Shown here piece after piece: positions 1 through 29,904 of a stretch of DNA of 64,000 nucleotides (position 1 is the first letter of the stretch; each line of letters starts with the position of its first letter). The translations under genes were made by a program, and so were the position numbers. Source of the DNA: Antedon bifida (Eukaryota > Echinodermata > Crinoidea > Comatulida > Antedonidae); NCBI GenBank assembly GCA_963402885.1, contig OY727096.1, positions 27,633,820-27,697,819 on the forward strand, read 5' to 3'. Under the pieces are notes generated by a model. That model was not told the origin of the DNA and made no database searches. It saw nothing but the letters and a program-made list of their open reading frames with translations.

Positions 1-23
1 ACATGCATAACATAGTAGGAATA

Positions 24-189
24 AAGCTCTGTCTACACTCTCAAACTTTATGTGACAAAAAAAATGTGATGTGACCATATATGGACATGATGATGTCATA
101 ATCACTACCACAATTTGGGCATATCTACCATATTTGGGCACATCACACTTTTTTTTTGTCAAAATAGTTTGATAGTATAGACAAAGCTT
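24..189. mobile_element. MITE family 1, copy 1 (Tc1/mariner-like)
   Basis: The ends are imperfect inverted repeats: AAGCTCTGTCTACACT... on the left, and the reverse complement of ...AGTATAGACAAAGCTT on the right. TA lies at both borders (22-23 and 190-191). Both arms continue into GTGATGTGNCCA/TGGGCACATCACA. No coding capacity. Confidence 0.8.
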
Positions 190-2368
190 TAATCGACATG
201 ATGTAATAAGCCATGGTTTATTCATTAATTTGTTCTTTTCTCTACGTGTTGCTTTAAGGCTAAAATGGACTCGCCGACTTTTCAATCTTGCAGACGTTCT
301 AAATAAAAACATCTATTTATTATTTAAGTCTTTCATTGCTTAATGCTTAAATTCAAAGTAAAAATAAAGACATTATCCGATACTAAAACCATCTGTAAAT
401 CTTTGTTTACACAAAACGGACAAAATCACTTCATCCAGCTCGGCATTCATTAAACCAGGTTTACATTTGGCCATTTGATTATGTTTCTCATTGTAGTTGG
501 TCTTGTAATAGTCGTACATGACTTTATTAATGGTTTAGTGAATGAGCATACAAGTTACTTTTCTCCACTTGTTTACCTCAAAGGGCTTATCTAATCACGA
601 TCTGCTAGCATTTATGTAGTCGCAAATTTATTTTCGGCACGTAGCTTTGACATAAAATAAAACATTGATTTTATGTAGAAGTTCATTTAATCAGAGTTCA
701 TTACTATTGAAATTTATTCCCCTTATATGACGGATAATTGGCTGTAGGATTAATTTGCGGAACATATACAGGCATATTGTTGACTTATGCTTTAAAATAA
801 GGGAAACCTCTTATTCAATAAACGTGAAACCATACTACAGTAGAACGCCAACCATTTCAACACCCCTAATAAGGGACACTTTCTCGTGAAATAAATTAAA
901 GGCAATATGTTTTAACATTATGGCCAAATCCTATTTAAAGGAAACTCCTATTAAGGGGACACTTCGTTGTGGCCCGAAGGTATTACTATATGTAGATTGG
1001 TAAACCATATACAACCAATGTAATCGTGCCACGACGGAATTTTAATATTATTTAGAACAAACAAATATTACAGTACCGTAAACCCATAAAATAAAGAACA
1101 AACAATATAAAAAAAAATATAAAATATTAATACGAAAAACACATTTATCATTCGTAAAAATAATCGTATTTTATATTATATAAAATATCTACGAAAAACA
1201 TACATTTAACATTCGCGAAATAATGCCTTTTCATTATAAAATGCCCAGGCATATTTAACATTCGCGAAAATAACATAACACATGGAAAACATACATTTAA
1301 CAACCTGTTTATATTCAAAATCTATCATTTTCTTCCGGTAGATTTTTAATATCTCATTCCAAGCGAAATTCGATTACCATGCGAACATAAAATATGCACA
1401 GATAACAATCTTGGTAAAAATCATTAACTCATTCTTTTTTATTTAGATTTTTAATTATGCACAATTATAATTAGCATAATCAGCAAAATTATAATTAGCA
1501 AATAATATTTTTAATCGAAAAAAAAAACCAAAAACAATACACATAAGCACGAAATTGTCTTAATTTTCTACTTAATTTCAAAGCAAAAACAACAATTGAG
1601 GCAAAAATAAATACAGTATAATTATTAGCTGTTTAAATTAGATTTAAATTGTATGCAAAACTATAATTGTATTATTAGCATAATCATCAAAATTAGAATA
1701 AGCAAAAAAAAACACGATTTTACAACGAAAATAAACACAATACAAAATCAGTAAGCACCAAATTGTCATGTCTTTATTTTAGTCTTTCTATCTACATTGT
1801 CAAATGATTGTTTTCATCTTTATCGAAAATTAGATAATGGCACTGATAAAAAAAAACAATACTCATATTCCCATCATTCCATCACTTAAACACTTTAATG
1901 TAATGTATAGCTTTTAAGTTTTGTTTGACGAGAAATTTTCGAATTTATATTACTATAAGATTTTAAACTGAAAGAAAAGAGACCTATGGGACCGTGACAT
2001 ACTTAACACAAACAGACGAACGAAAGTGAACTTCGACTTGAAACGCTTCTCTCATCCATCAATGATTAACGTAATAATTGCGTTGGTATTGGTAATTGTG
2101 CGAGGCGCATTTTTAAGTAATTGGATCGCGTTAACTTAGTTTATCTACCGTCTTAAACAAAGATAAATCTTCATAGCTACGTTTATTATTTAAAAGATTT
2201 CGTAGAAATCTTTTGATAGAATTATTTATAAGTATTAGTTTCGTAATATACATGTTTCAATCCCATATTGCTTTTTCCAAAGAAAAATACCTAAAATTTA
2301 CATAAATGTCAATATTGTTGAATTTTCTACCTGATGATAATAAAGTCCTGTAGTACCATTTTTAAACC

Positions 2369-2465
2369 TCAAACTAGTTTGACAAAAAATGTGATGTGCC
2401 CAAATATGGTAGTGATATGACGTCACATTTTTTGTCACATAAAGTTTGATAGTGTAGACAGAGCT
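2369..2465. mobile_element. MITE family 1, copy 2 (left end truncated)
   Basis: Starts inside the left arm (CAAACTAGTTTGACAAAAAA) and ends with AGTGTAGACAGAGCT followed by TA. A TGACGTCA palindrome lies at its centre. Confidence 0.7.
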
Positions 2466-3077
2466 TAAGAAGACTTATTGGCTTATTTCACGATATTTCT
2501 GCTTTACCGCAGACGACAAAGGTGTTTTTATCAATGTTGCTGCAATGATTTATATCTTATACTAAACAATTATAACTTTATACTCGGAACTATCCTCTAA
2601 AGTGTTCCAGATTTAACTGATCTTCACAGGAAAATATATCAGTTAGTTAGAAAATATTTTATCTTCTTTGAAATTGTAACATTTTCTTCAAATTGAAGTA
2701 TAGTTACATCTAGAAATTATGAACTATATACAATACATACATTTCTTACAGTAATGTTGATAAATAATTTCATGTTCTTGCGGACTCACTGCCCTATTGT
2801 GAAAAAAAAATACCAATAAATAACATTAGTGAAATGCAATCTGTAATATCTGGATATATTAGTGAAATTTATTTCTATTTATCTTTTTCACCCCTGTATG
2901 TTTGTGTGTGTGTGTCTGTGAACAGCCTGGAGGCCACAGTTTTTATCCGATTCTCACCAAACTTAGCCACAATGATCAATGACTCATCATATAATTGTGG
3001 TTAAATTTTGAAGGGTCAAAGATCAAGGTCCACAAAAAAAAAAGAAATAAAAAAATAATAATAATAATCAAAAAAAA

Positions 3078-3150
3078 CCTCAGCAGGACTTGAACCAGTG
3101 ATCTCAACTGTGACAGGCTGGACACATAACCATTACACCAAACTCTTATC
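3078..3150 (-). repeat. tRNA-Asp-like SINE head
   Basis: On the minus strand it shows an A box (TTGGTGTAATGG), an anticodon-loop region GCCTGTCAC (anticodon GTC, Asp) and a B box GGTTCAAGTCC. The arms do not pair well enough for a working tRNA, and repeat DNA surrounds it (conserved block at about 2880-3020 with CACCAAACTTAGCCACAATG), so it is most likely the Pol III head of a SINE. Confidence 0.6.
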
Positions 3151-3616
3151 CACAACTTTGTAGTGTGCAGTTAGCCTATTTACACTACAGTAGGTGGAGG
3201 TTTGTACTCTCGGAGTACCCTCTAGTTTATTATTATGTTAGTCAAATTAATTATTTGTTAGCATTAAAGTATTTCAAATTTATCTATATATAAATGTACC
3301 CTACAGTATATGAATTTCAGCTTGATGTTTAAGAGAGTAGTAATTTGTATTGATATGAATGGAATACACCATAAAAACTAATTATGCAGAAAATAAAGTG
3401 TTATAATACAATTATGTGACATTACAATGGCCTATAAAAATTCTTACAATTATTTTTTTCAGAAACACAACATATACCTTAACATTTACCCTTTAAAAAT
3501 CTGTAATTAAAATTAAATTGTTAATTAGAGAGAGTAATATGAATGTGTTACGGCACAAATACCGTGTCAAATTACTGCATTAAAAAAGGTAGCATATAAT
3601 TTTTTTTTATCTTAAA

Positions 3617-3965
3617 GATGTATTTTCCCCCAAAAACATGAAAAATGAAGATTAATTAAATGAGACTTTGAATATGTTATTTTGTAGTTTTGATCAAGTT
3701 AATCACTTTCTTAGAAAAAAAAAACGAAAAAAAATAATGTTTTCACTTATAAAATTGACAAAATAAATGGTTAAATTCAACCAAAAACCCATTGGCTGGC
3801 AGACAAATTTACAATTTTTTTGCTTTAAATTACAGTTTTTTCAGGTAAATACATTTTTTTTCTCTCGATCCAATTTTTGGTGAAAGTGGATAACAATTAT
3901 GTTACATTAAAATGGCATATTCAACAAAAATTTTGTTAACAATTATTTTTTCAGGGGGAAATACA

Positions 3966-3968
<3 letters not shown>
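3617..3968. mobile_element. MITE family 2, copy 1, abutting gamma-tubulin exon 11
   Basis: An approximately 350-base element with inverted ends GATGTATTTTCCCCC and (reverse) GATGTATTTCCCCC. The same internal blocks (TTTAAATTACAG, ACATTAAAATGGCATATTCA) recur in the other copies. Its right border overlaps the TGA stop of gamma-tubulin. Confidence 0.65.
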
Positions 3969-20593
<16,625 letters not shown>

Positions 20594-22688
20594 TTCAGTG
20601 AAAGAAAACGAAGTTCTATAAATAAACGTTTATCTAAATGTAACTAGGCTAACGCAAATGTTTATTTTTACTCTAAAAAAAAAGTTGGCGCGATATATGA
20701 TATATATAAATTAACATTGAGGGCGGTATTCTGATTCCATTACCAGAACCATATATAAAATATATATAATATATAAATATATATGGCTCTGTCCATTACC
20801 AGATACAGTATATGAGATATGGCTCTGTCCATTACCAGAGGAGCCATGGCTCTGTCCATTACCACAGTCCATTATCATTTCATTTAATCTGGAAGAGATA
20901 TTGTTTGTTTTAGTTTTTATAAAAAATACTAAAAATACAATTTGTTTATAACACAGTAAAAATAGTTTAGTAGCGAATCCAAAAGGGATACCATGGTAGC
21001 TGGCCCGAGAGCCCCAGTCGGCCCTCGGGTGTGGTAGATGAATTTTTTTTCTTCAGAAAACAAGGCCATATACATGGCTGCAGTTGCGAGCGCAAATTTG
21101 AGTTAGTGTTTACCGACCGACCGACTACCGACCAACCGACCGACATAGTGATAACGCGACTAATAGTAAAACTATGAAAAATGAAATTCCAGCTAAGTAC
21201 ACACATTTTCTTTCAAAAAGACGGTCTGTATTTTTGTAACCATTAAATCTAATAACCATTGACCATAAGAGATTCACATGTTACATATATTTTTCTTTGA
21301 GTTTCCAGATGAAAGAATTTAGTCAAAAGAATCAGACCGCGACATTGAAATGACCCCGTAGTACTTGCAGGCTGTTGTCTGCTCGATACCGGCATATCCC
21401 CTTCAATTCACATAAATGAAAGCAATTTGTCTCATTGATTGAAAAAATAGTGAATATGAAAGCATTTCTGCGATTTAGGCTGCTAAACGTATTACTAGTT
21501 GGCCTCTTTATGAATGGACAGCATTACTTAAATATTTAGTGTAATTAGTATTATTTTATTTCAGGATCCCAACGTTTTTAATTTTTATTGGGCTATTGGT
21601 CAAAATCAATTTTAATACTTTTACATTTTTATGACACTTTTTTAACGCTTATTTTATTGTTATTTTACCCTTAGGCCTAATTTTTAGCACTCTTTTTAAC
21701 ACTTCTTTTACGGATTTTACTTTTTTTACTATGTTTTCGCATTTTTATACTTTTTAAATATTTTGAATTGTATACAATAATATCTTGCACTCGTATTGAA
21801 ATTTGAGATTTTGACCAAATGAATGAATGAATGACGTCATAGAATTGGATTTAAGACAGCATAAATGGTTAACTAACTTTTCTAATTTCTGTTTTGTTTT
21901 ATGTAAGAAAATGATGCTTATCTATTTATCGTCGATCGTTATCTTCCTCCTAGTGTGTAGCGCAGCCATTTTGTGAAATCATTATTTTTGTTCGTTTTTT
22001 TCCTATGAAAGTCAATACTAATTATTAGTGATTTTGTTAATCTTCATGTTTCATGTTATTTATGGGACAATACATCATCATGCTAGTGGCAAATCTACAT
22101 TATCTTTAAAAATCTTCAGTAAAAAGTAAGGATGAAAACAAACATTTAGAATAAGCGGGAAAAAACAGAAATATGTAAATAATTTCACATGACTTCATCA
22201 GGAATTTCTTGAACAGCAGCTTGCAAATAAATTTATCTTTCTTTATGGTTTGTTAACATTGCATTTACTACACTACACTTGTTTAACAACTGAGTAAATT
22301 TGTTTCACTATTTGCTTACTACAGTTATTTCAAAAAATATTCCAGAAAAACTAGTCAAATAAGAATTATTTTGTTATGTTGTAATCTTCACAGATAACCA
22401 GGTATAATTGTCCTTGTCTGGACACTGGTTTTGTCACAGCTGCCGCTGACCGCCGACATGGATCGTTTCTGAAACTGATACCAATCCCAGAGACAAACAG
22501 AATCGCACTGATTTTCACAGATCAGCAGTTTTACCTAAAATGGCTTTGTTTCTCCTGTCAATCAAAACTTGCGTGAGTTTAAAAGGTATCCAGCTCACCC
22601 AAACTCTTCAGATGTTTTCCATCTCGGAAGCGAATATCGTCTCTGTTGGTTTTCAAATCTTTGACTCAAGAAATAATTAGGCCCAAGT
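20594..22688. other. divergent intergenic region, gamma-tubulin / TRIM-NHL
   Basis: Both genes start outward from here, so both promoters should lie within it. Visible: an imperfect tandem of ATGGCTCTGTCCATTACCAG (about 20782-20862), an AT-rich tract, and a dispersed repeat at about 21062-21150 with CAAATTTGAGTTAGTGTTTA and an ACCG run that recurs at about 36503-36560. No TATA box can be assigned. Near 22030-22080 is a remnant of MITE family 2. Confidence 0.6.
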
Positions 22689-25600
22689 ATGGCTGAAGAT
22701 TCAATCCGCCGAGAGACGATAGACGAGGCCTTCCTCAAGTGCCCAATTCACAATGATAGATACGAGCGCGCTAAAACACTACCTTGTCTGCACGCTCAGT
22801 GCCTAGCTTGCTTGGAGCAATCCGTCCATTCCAATGGCGGAAAATTGATATGTGCTTCATGTGCACAGGAGCATGTTTTCCCAAGAGGCGGTATTGAGGA
22901 ATTGCCAAACAGCATGTTTCTGAGAAGTTTAATTCTCTTCGTTGATAAGCATGGAAATGGAAATCTGCGTAGTGATCGGATCTGTATGGAGCAGACATTC
23001 TGTTTGAAGCATACCAACACCGAGATCAGTAAATTCTGCGTTACCTGTCAGGAGGTCGTCTGCTCTCGATGTATCACCGTGTCTCATCCTCCTTCCGAAC
23101 ACAAGCTTGAAGATGTGCATCATACCTACGTCGACAAGAGGGAGGAAGTGCTTGGGCTTCTTGGAGAAAGCCGTGAAAAGATTGATACCATCAATATTGC
23201 TCATGAACGAGTGGAGAGTGTTGGCGAAGAATTGAAGAAAAACGTTGATGCCGCAAAGTCTGCTGTTGAAGGAATTGCAAGACGACTTTGTGAAAAGGTA
23301 AGTTTCATTTTTGTCGAAGACACATTGATAAATCTATATTTTTGCACAAACAAAACATAAGCGCATTAATAAGAGATGTATATGTAACAAATCGTTAATA
23401 TACAAAACATTAATTATTATTGCCAATTTGATCATTGAGGCCTACATCTACAACTGCTATCAGAAATAAATATATTCACGGTAATTAATACACCAAACAC
23501 TCCTTTTAAACAGATGTAAACATTAATTGGTAGCTAGCTAACTACCTTAGTAGCTACACTCTTATCACACATTATGGTGGTGAATCGAATCTATTAGGAG
23601 GAATGCTGGTGATGCTGATGCTGGTCCATGCCAGTTTATCAACAAAAATACTTGATAATACCAGCTCCCAAAGAGAAAAAAATGAAGTCAATGTTTTGTC
23701 AAACTGTTGTCGATGATTCAGATATGCTATAGTGAATAATAAATGTAACTTGATTTTGTAGGTTCAGAAGTATCGGGATGAGCTTCTTCGTGACATCGAC
23801 AGGACTTACGCTGTCAAGAACGACGGCGTTGAAAAACAGCTACACCATCTCTCAGCTGCTCGTCAGGAATTGTTTGACAGCTGCGAGTTCGCTGACAATC
23901 TTATTACGTTCGGTAACCACGTCACTCTGCCAGCTGAAGGAGCCAAGACTATCAACCGATTGGAAGATCTTCTTGCCAAAAAGGTTTGTCAGGACACTAA
24001 CTTGATAATCCAATAATTCAACCACAGATATTTAATAGGCTAATAAAATCGTTGCGGCTGTCTAAGAAATTACCTTTTCCGATGATCGATACCGTACCCA
24101 ATATTCTTAATTTTCAGAATTCAGATATTGCGGACATATTTTCTAACATTTTCTTGACAATTTAGAACTACATTTCTGCAAAACAAATACAATACAATGC
24201 AAGTATATGCAAGGTCTCCTTCAATCACAATTTTCTAAAGCAGTTATGTATTTATTTTTATTTAGATCAATATTGCCCCGATTGAAACCTCCAACCTGGA
24301 GTTCCAGATAAATGATGAGTTTGAACAAGACCTTCGTAAGGACTGTGTTGGTCGAGTTGGAACTACTCTCCCAGCTGACCCTGAAAAATCACGATTGGAG
24401 AACATCAGTGAAAAAGATGCCACTGTTGGTATTGAAATGGAATTTCTGGTAAGAAAATATTGGTCAATCAGATTAATGGGCCAAAAATAATAGCATTCAT
24501 ACTACATAAATAATATATTTTAGATTCAAATACTAGGTCTCATGTACGGTTACTGTATTTTCCAAGAATTTTCATTTTGAAAATATAGTCCGGAATTCTG
24601 GTGAAGTTTTTCTAATTGAGTACCAAAACCCAGTGGCATATCTAGAGGAAATGTTCTGCTTGTGTTTGCTGATTCTTTGGGGCAAATATTGATGAGAGAT
24701 CATTCATAATATGGTGTGTGAATCGCATTTTAATATTTTCTGCTATTTTCACAGATTACTCTTTGTGATGAGATGGGCACCCAGATTGCAGAAGGTGGAA
24801 GTGACGTTGTTGCACGCTTTGAATCCAGTAACCATCATGTCATGCCTATCTTGGCAAACGACAATGCTGACGGCACGTACACTGTGAAGTTTGTCCCTCA
24901 TCGTGCTGGAAAGTTCAAAGTTCACGCAACCGTGTTCGGAGATGCAGTCACCGGGTCTCCGTTTGATGTGAAGGTTGCTCCTCGTGGCGGACTTGATTTT
25001 GAATACGGTGGGTCTAATGGGCAACTCAACCAGCCACGTAGCGTTACCACGACCAAAGAAGGTTACTTCATAGTCTCGGATCGTTTCAACAATCGAATGG
25101 TAATTATGGACGGTGATGGCGAGACAAAGGAAGAGATCACCATTGGATATGACGGTATGCAGCATGCATTTAGTCCAGAAGACGTAGCGGTAAGTGACTG
25201 CGACGATATTGTGACTGCTGACTTCTATAATCATGAGATCTTCGTTTGTGACAAACATGGCACCTTGAAGTGTCATTTTGGCAAAGACAAGCTTCTAGGA
25301 CCAATTGGAGTTGCTATCAATACCAAGGGGTTGGTTCATGTCGTCGACCACAAGGCACGCTGCGTGAAGGTGTTCACGCTTGAAGGAGTGTACATCCGTA
25401 CTATTGGAGCTGAGGGAACAAAACCTGGCAAGTTCCGCATCCCTTGGTTTATTGCCATCAACAGCAAAGACCATGTTTTCGTTGTAGATACCGGCAATGC
25501 TCGTGTACAACATTTCAATTCTGCTGGAAAGTACGTTCACAGTTTCTCCATCGCTTACGAGAACAAAGAGCTGAAACCGCGTGGCATCGCAATCGACCCA

Positions 25601-25807
25601 AAAGACCGCATCATCGTTTCAGGCGGTAACCGCATATGTATGTACGGTACAGAAGGCAAGTTACTCAAGAGAATCGACAAGCCAGAGGATGGAATGGACT
25701 TTCCTTTGGGATGCACGGTCACCAAAGAGAAGCATCCTTTGCTTCTCGTCTGCAATGGTTCCCCCACCGGACACCAGCACACAGTCAGAGGTTTTTCTAT
25801 TGGTTAG
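22689..25807 (+). CDS. TRIM-NHL protein (RING, B-box, coiled coil, filamin Ig, NHL)
   Basis: This is a probable E3 ubiquitin ligase or RNA-binding regulator of the TRIM2/TRIM3/TRIM71 class. Exons: 22689-23297, 23762-23983, 24266-24448, 24755-25807. All junctions are phase 0 and the product is 688 residues. Domains in order: RING-like at about 17-60 (CPIH...LPCLHAQCLACLEQ...CASC); B-box type 2 at about 105-145 (FCLKH...FCVTCQEVVCSRC...H...H); coiled coil at about 150-275; filamin-type immunoglobulin at about 340-430 (ADGTYTVKFVPHRAGKFKV, GSPFDVKV); then five or more NHL blades to the end (for example RSVTTTKEGYFIVSDRFNNR and PRGIAIDPKDRIIVSGGNR). The second RING zinc ligand is His, not Cys. 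The ATG at 22689 is the first in frame and directly precedes the RING. A candidate AATAAA lies at 26168-26173. NHL-containing TRIMs are abundant in marine invertebrates, so no vertebrate orthologue is assigned. Confidence 0.9.
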
Positions 25808-28367
25808 TTTGGAAAAACACGACTCTTGAACCGGGCGTTGATTTGGTTCTTATTATACTGCCTGGGACGCATGCGCATGTAGCATACAATTTCCGTTTAA
25901 ATATTTAATTTAATTTAATCTCTACTTTTATTTTATCTTCATGCCGTACCACAGAGTTACCTGTACTAGTTCTGCTACGGTAATTTTATACTTTTTCTAA
26001 ATTTATAGTGAATTATAGCTTTTCTATGGTTATACATAACCAACAAAAATATACTGAACTCCCACCTTTTTACGTAGTTAGATTTAACATCGGTATTATC
26101 GTATGTCTGTGTACCATCAACCGAATTAGCTGTACCTCAATTTATTTTATAGAAAGATATACTGTACAATAAAAAATAAAAATATGTTATTAAAAAAACA
26201 TATTTTAGAAAGATGATGCAAGTATAGTAATCGATACTACTCAACAATTAAAAAAAACCAAAAAAGAACAAAAAATTGTTATATTAAAAATGTACCTTCG
26301 ATACACCATCAGTTGGTTACGCACAGTGGTTTATTGGAAACTGTATAATAATGCACAAGATATAGAATGAATTTAAATATTGTTAGATACGTTTCTATAA
26401 TTGTATCTATAACGCCGGGGATAGCAATATTTATTGCTTTTAATTTTTTTTTATATAATTATTTTACGAAGACAAAGAGCAATGTGTTATGAGTGTTTTA
26501 ACATTGTCATCTATATTGTAGAATTGCAGAATTATTTATTTCATACTTAAGAATTAGTCTAAAAAATGCAAGTTGTTTGATGTCTTTAAAATGAGTAAAC
26601 CCAATGATGGGTTTCAATTGTAAAGATTGTTGCCATGCGGCAAAAGTGATAATTATTTATTATCTTAATTAATAAATCTTTCTTAGCAAGCAAACATTTG
26701 GATTTGGACTTTGTGTGATTTTTTAAAGTATGTTTTAATGATAGTAGGCCTAAAGTAATGATGTCCGGTGAAAAGGTATACACAGATTCGGTGTCTTCGG
26801 GTGAGAATGAACTGTTAACACCCATGCACCTGAGAATTAAGGAAGACAGTCTAGCATAGATTCGATCTAGTCTGGGTTCCAGACTGAGTTTTGTTTTAAT
26901 ATTAGTAAAAGATAAATATTTTGGCACATGTGGCGTTTCATACGTATACTCTTGAGCTTGGACAGACAAAAATCGAAATAAAAACAAATAAATAAACAAG
27001 AAATATTTATTACAAAAAAACGCTGCTCGACATTTTAAAATTAATCATTGTTCTTTCTTCAGATATATTTATGATTAATTATTAAAAAGATGTCCTTTAA
27101 TCGCAAAAATACATACAAATCAAAGTCGCAAAACTGTCGGCCTTAGATACTATAACTGCTGCTTGCTTTATCTTCTGAATGAGTAGTCCTCATAGGACGT
27201 AGCTGGCTAGAGCAGCAGCGTGAGTAGACCATGGAGAAATAAGCTTATTTCTCCATGAGTAGACGCAACGCAAGCGATCTGACCAATGACAAAGCGACAG
27301 GTCATCTGTGGTGAGTCAAATTACTTGCATCTATTAATGATGTATTGTCCTCCCTCAAAGAATTATTCTTTAAACATTTGTAGTTGAATATGCCATTTTA
27401 ATTAAACTTTAAATTATTTACCCGAAAAACTGTAATTTAAAGCAAAAATAGTCAAATTGGTTGCCAGCCAACGTCATTTTATAAGTGCACTACACTCAAC
27501 GAACTATCATATTAATTATTAATACTATATTATTTTCTTGTTTCTTTCCGAATAAAATGGTTCTTTCATACGCTAGCAAACGAGCAAAAATATTGTCGCC
27601 GCGATAGCGACAATATTTATGTAGACACAATGCATAAAACTTTTTTATTCTTTCCGTGAACAGAAAAATATCGTCCAAACAGTAAATCAAGAAGTAAATT
27701 AAGAATTAAGCAGACTATGAGATATGGAAGTGGGATATACAGACAATATAATAATGTAAATTATCATTTACGTGTTAAAATAATATTTGTTCTTTCCGAA
27801 AATACAAGATAGTATTTCAATGTACAGACTGAGCTATTTTCAGGTGAATTAACGCATTGTGTTTTTCTTTATAGCTCCATTCATGGATTCTTCAGATATT
27901 GGCAACAGATGACAGCGGTAATATCTGTTGTGAATGGGCTGTATATGCATCGATGATGAAACTAAATAAATACACAGTAAATGATATTTAGTCACTCGGT
28001 CCAATAATTAAGCGCAGCTCTTAAATCCTACGATTTTCCTAAGTTTATCTTGGTAAATTGCATAATTTGTATAAAAAGTAGGCTACCTATAGGCACATTT
28101 TTAAATGTCATGTGTGGCATAATTTATATTAACATGATATAAAACTAAATTAATAATTTTCCTTTTTGAACTAAAATGATCGCCTTTGTGTTTTTTTATT
28201 CAAGTATTCAATAGGCCTAATTTTAAATAGAGGCTGATGTTATAAAAATAAATAATCATGTGATTCTGTATTTACAAGGGTATCCAAAAATGTGTTTTAT
28301 TTCTCGAATTAAAAAAAGTTCTGAAACATTGATCTTGCGTCATTGTTTTGAATTTCTCTCACAGTTT
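25808..28367. other. TRIM-NHL 3' region and intergenic; no gene seen
   Basis: Probable 3' UTR to the AATAAA at 26168-26173. A 137-codon minus frame at 26586-26999 has random composition. A half MITE lies at 27339-27475. Confidence 0.55.
27339..27475. mobile_element. MITE family 2, copy 2 (one half)
   Basis: Begins GATGTATTGTCCTCCCTC and holds GAATATGCCATTTTAATTAA and ACTGTAATTTAAAGCAAAAA, then breaks off. Only one inverted end is visible. Confidence 0.6.
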
Positions 28368-28835
28368 GAGGTATATTCAGAGCGTCATTCTGGCGACTGG
28401 AGCATCCTCTACTTCTCTACGGAGCGCCATTTATGCCTTTATTAACTTCAATAATAGAAATTGTACTACGGTTTCTGCTCAAGTGGACCCAATTTAGCAC
28501 CAGGGTAGCACAGTGATATAAAATAGAAATAAAGTCTTTTAAGTTTCAATATCTTTTCGTATGTTAATACACTGTGCTCAAGTGGACCGATTATGTGTCA
28601 TAGAATATATGCTCTATACTCTACAGTGTACTGTATATCTATATACAGTGTAACATAGATGAAATTACGGGAACCACATCATGTTTGAATTTTGAAAAAT
28701 ACTTCTGAAAATACTTCAAAAATATTTCAAACTTCCAGGTATATATGTTAAATATCGGTACTCTATAAAAATTAGTTTCAAGCCATATCAGTTATTTTAA
28801 TAACTTGCGTTTGTCTTAGATAAATACTTATTTAG

Positions 28836-29314
28836 TGTCCCCGGAGAGTGCACCTATTCATGGAAATATGAAATTAAATATTAAGTCTCCAGTACTAGCC
28901 CACCATGGTTGTGGCAGAGCTAATAATAATGAAAATAGAGCCCAGAATTGCACTTATACTTATTACTATACATAATCACCTATGATAATTATGGTAATGT
29001 TAAAATTTCAACTATCCAGATGCGACTTCAAAGTTGTAGGTGTGGTTTTCTACTTTAAAACTCGACTTCGTATAAGGCCTAGTCCGGCGGCGGAATTAGT
29101 CTACTTCGAAATTGGTCTAGAAATCGGCATCTTTGGAAATGTTCTATATTTGATCTTATTTCACTCTCCATTAACCCCATACAAAAACCATCAAAGACAA
29201 ACTGTCATGTTTATTCTGGGGACGGTGCGGCCATACACAGCAACTACCATCAAAGTTTATTCATAACATTTTACAATAGAATATCTTGCATGAATCGGAC
29301 ATTTTTGCTACCAA
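28836..29314. repeat. direct duplication inside foldback-like element, copy 1
   Basis: Near-identical to 30662-31149. It runs from GTCCCCGGAGAGTGCACC to ATTTTTGCTACCAA. The same internal CCATCAAAGACAAACTGTCA and GGGGACGGTGCGGCCATACA blocks occur in both. Confidence 0.85.
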
Positions 29315-29731
29315 TGTAGCAACATTAACAAAATCAAAATTTAACAGTGTGGCGTGTTGACCGCGAATGACTAACAATACCATCTTTCCCACTACACCTG
29401 CACAACCATTGCATAACAACGCACGGCATACCAAACCGTTTCGTACACCTGCGATGAAAATATAAATTCAATTTCTTTTAAAATTGAGGGCGGCAAACAT
29501 AAAATTTACGAGATCGAATACAGGTTGAAAAAAAAAATTAAATAAAAAAAAAGATGTTAAATGTGCTCTCCCTGCCTCAGCACTAAGGCCCTGCCACAGC
29601 CTTTTGGGGTCGTTTCCAGCACATCACCAGATGCATTGATGTTGTCGCCTCATGATGTGTGGTGGAAAGGGGGACGTATAATTCTGTGAACCCCAAACAC
29701 AGTGGCCGCATGCCTTTAACTCTATTCCACC

Positions 29732-29803
29732 GACCAGCGTGGGAATCGAACCCACGACATACGTGTTGTCAACACGACGCTCAGGCGACTGAGCTAACTG
29801 ATC
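29732..29803 (-). tRNA. tRNA-Val(GAC)-like; probably a SINE head
   Basis: A 72-base cloverleaf on the minus strand: acceptor GATCAGT/GCTGGTC pairs along all 7 positions with G-T wobbles; D arm GCTC/GAGC; anticodon loop TTGACAA (anticodon GAC); T arm GTGGG/CCCAC around TTCGATT. Animals normally read Val codons with AAC, so GAC is unusual. No CCA is encoded. Transcription would run on into a conserved body (29570-29731) and an A/T-rich tail at about 29527-29555, the layout of a tRNA-derived SINE. Confidence 0.5.
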
Positions 29804-29904
29804 ATTTTGGTTTTAAGAAGGTTAATATGATAGTTATGACGTACTGATGAATTACGTAATACACGTATAAATAGACTATTATCAGCTGTTCAGTCATGTA
29901 CTAC

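Larger units (their letters stand above)
1..3616. other. intergenic, downstream of gamma-tubulin; no gene seen
   Basis: AT-rich DNA with no supportable coding exon. It holds two MITE family 1 copies, a tRNA-Asp-like SINE, and at about 1130-1310 degenerate direct repeats built on ACATTTAACATTCGCGAAA. Confidence 0.6.

Noticed and set aside
24749..25276. 175-codon open frame on the minus strand
   Set aside because: It is the antisense shadow of the TRIM-NHL exon 4, whose protein is clearly recognisable.
26586..26999. 137-codon minus frame with a hydrophobic start
   Set aside because: No family recognised, composition like translated AT-rich DNA, no supporting splice or polyadenylation context; probably TRIM-NHL downstream sequence.
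29659..29847. Short plus frame across a SINE
   Set aside because: It runs antisense through a tRNA-like sequence; frames of this kind recur wherever the SINE is inserted.
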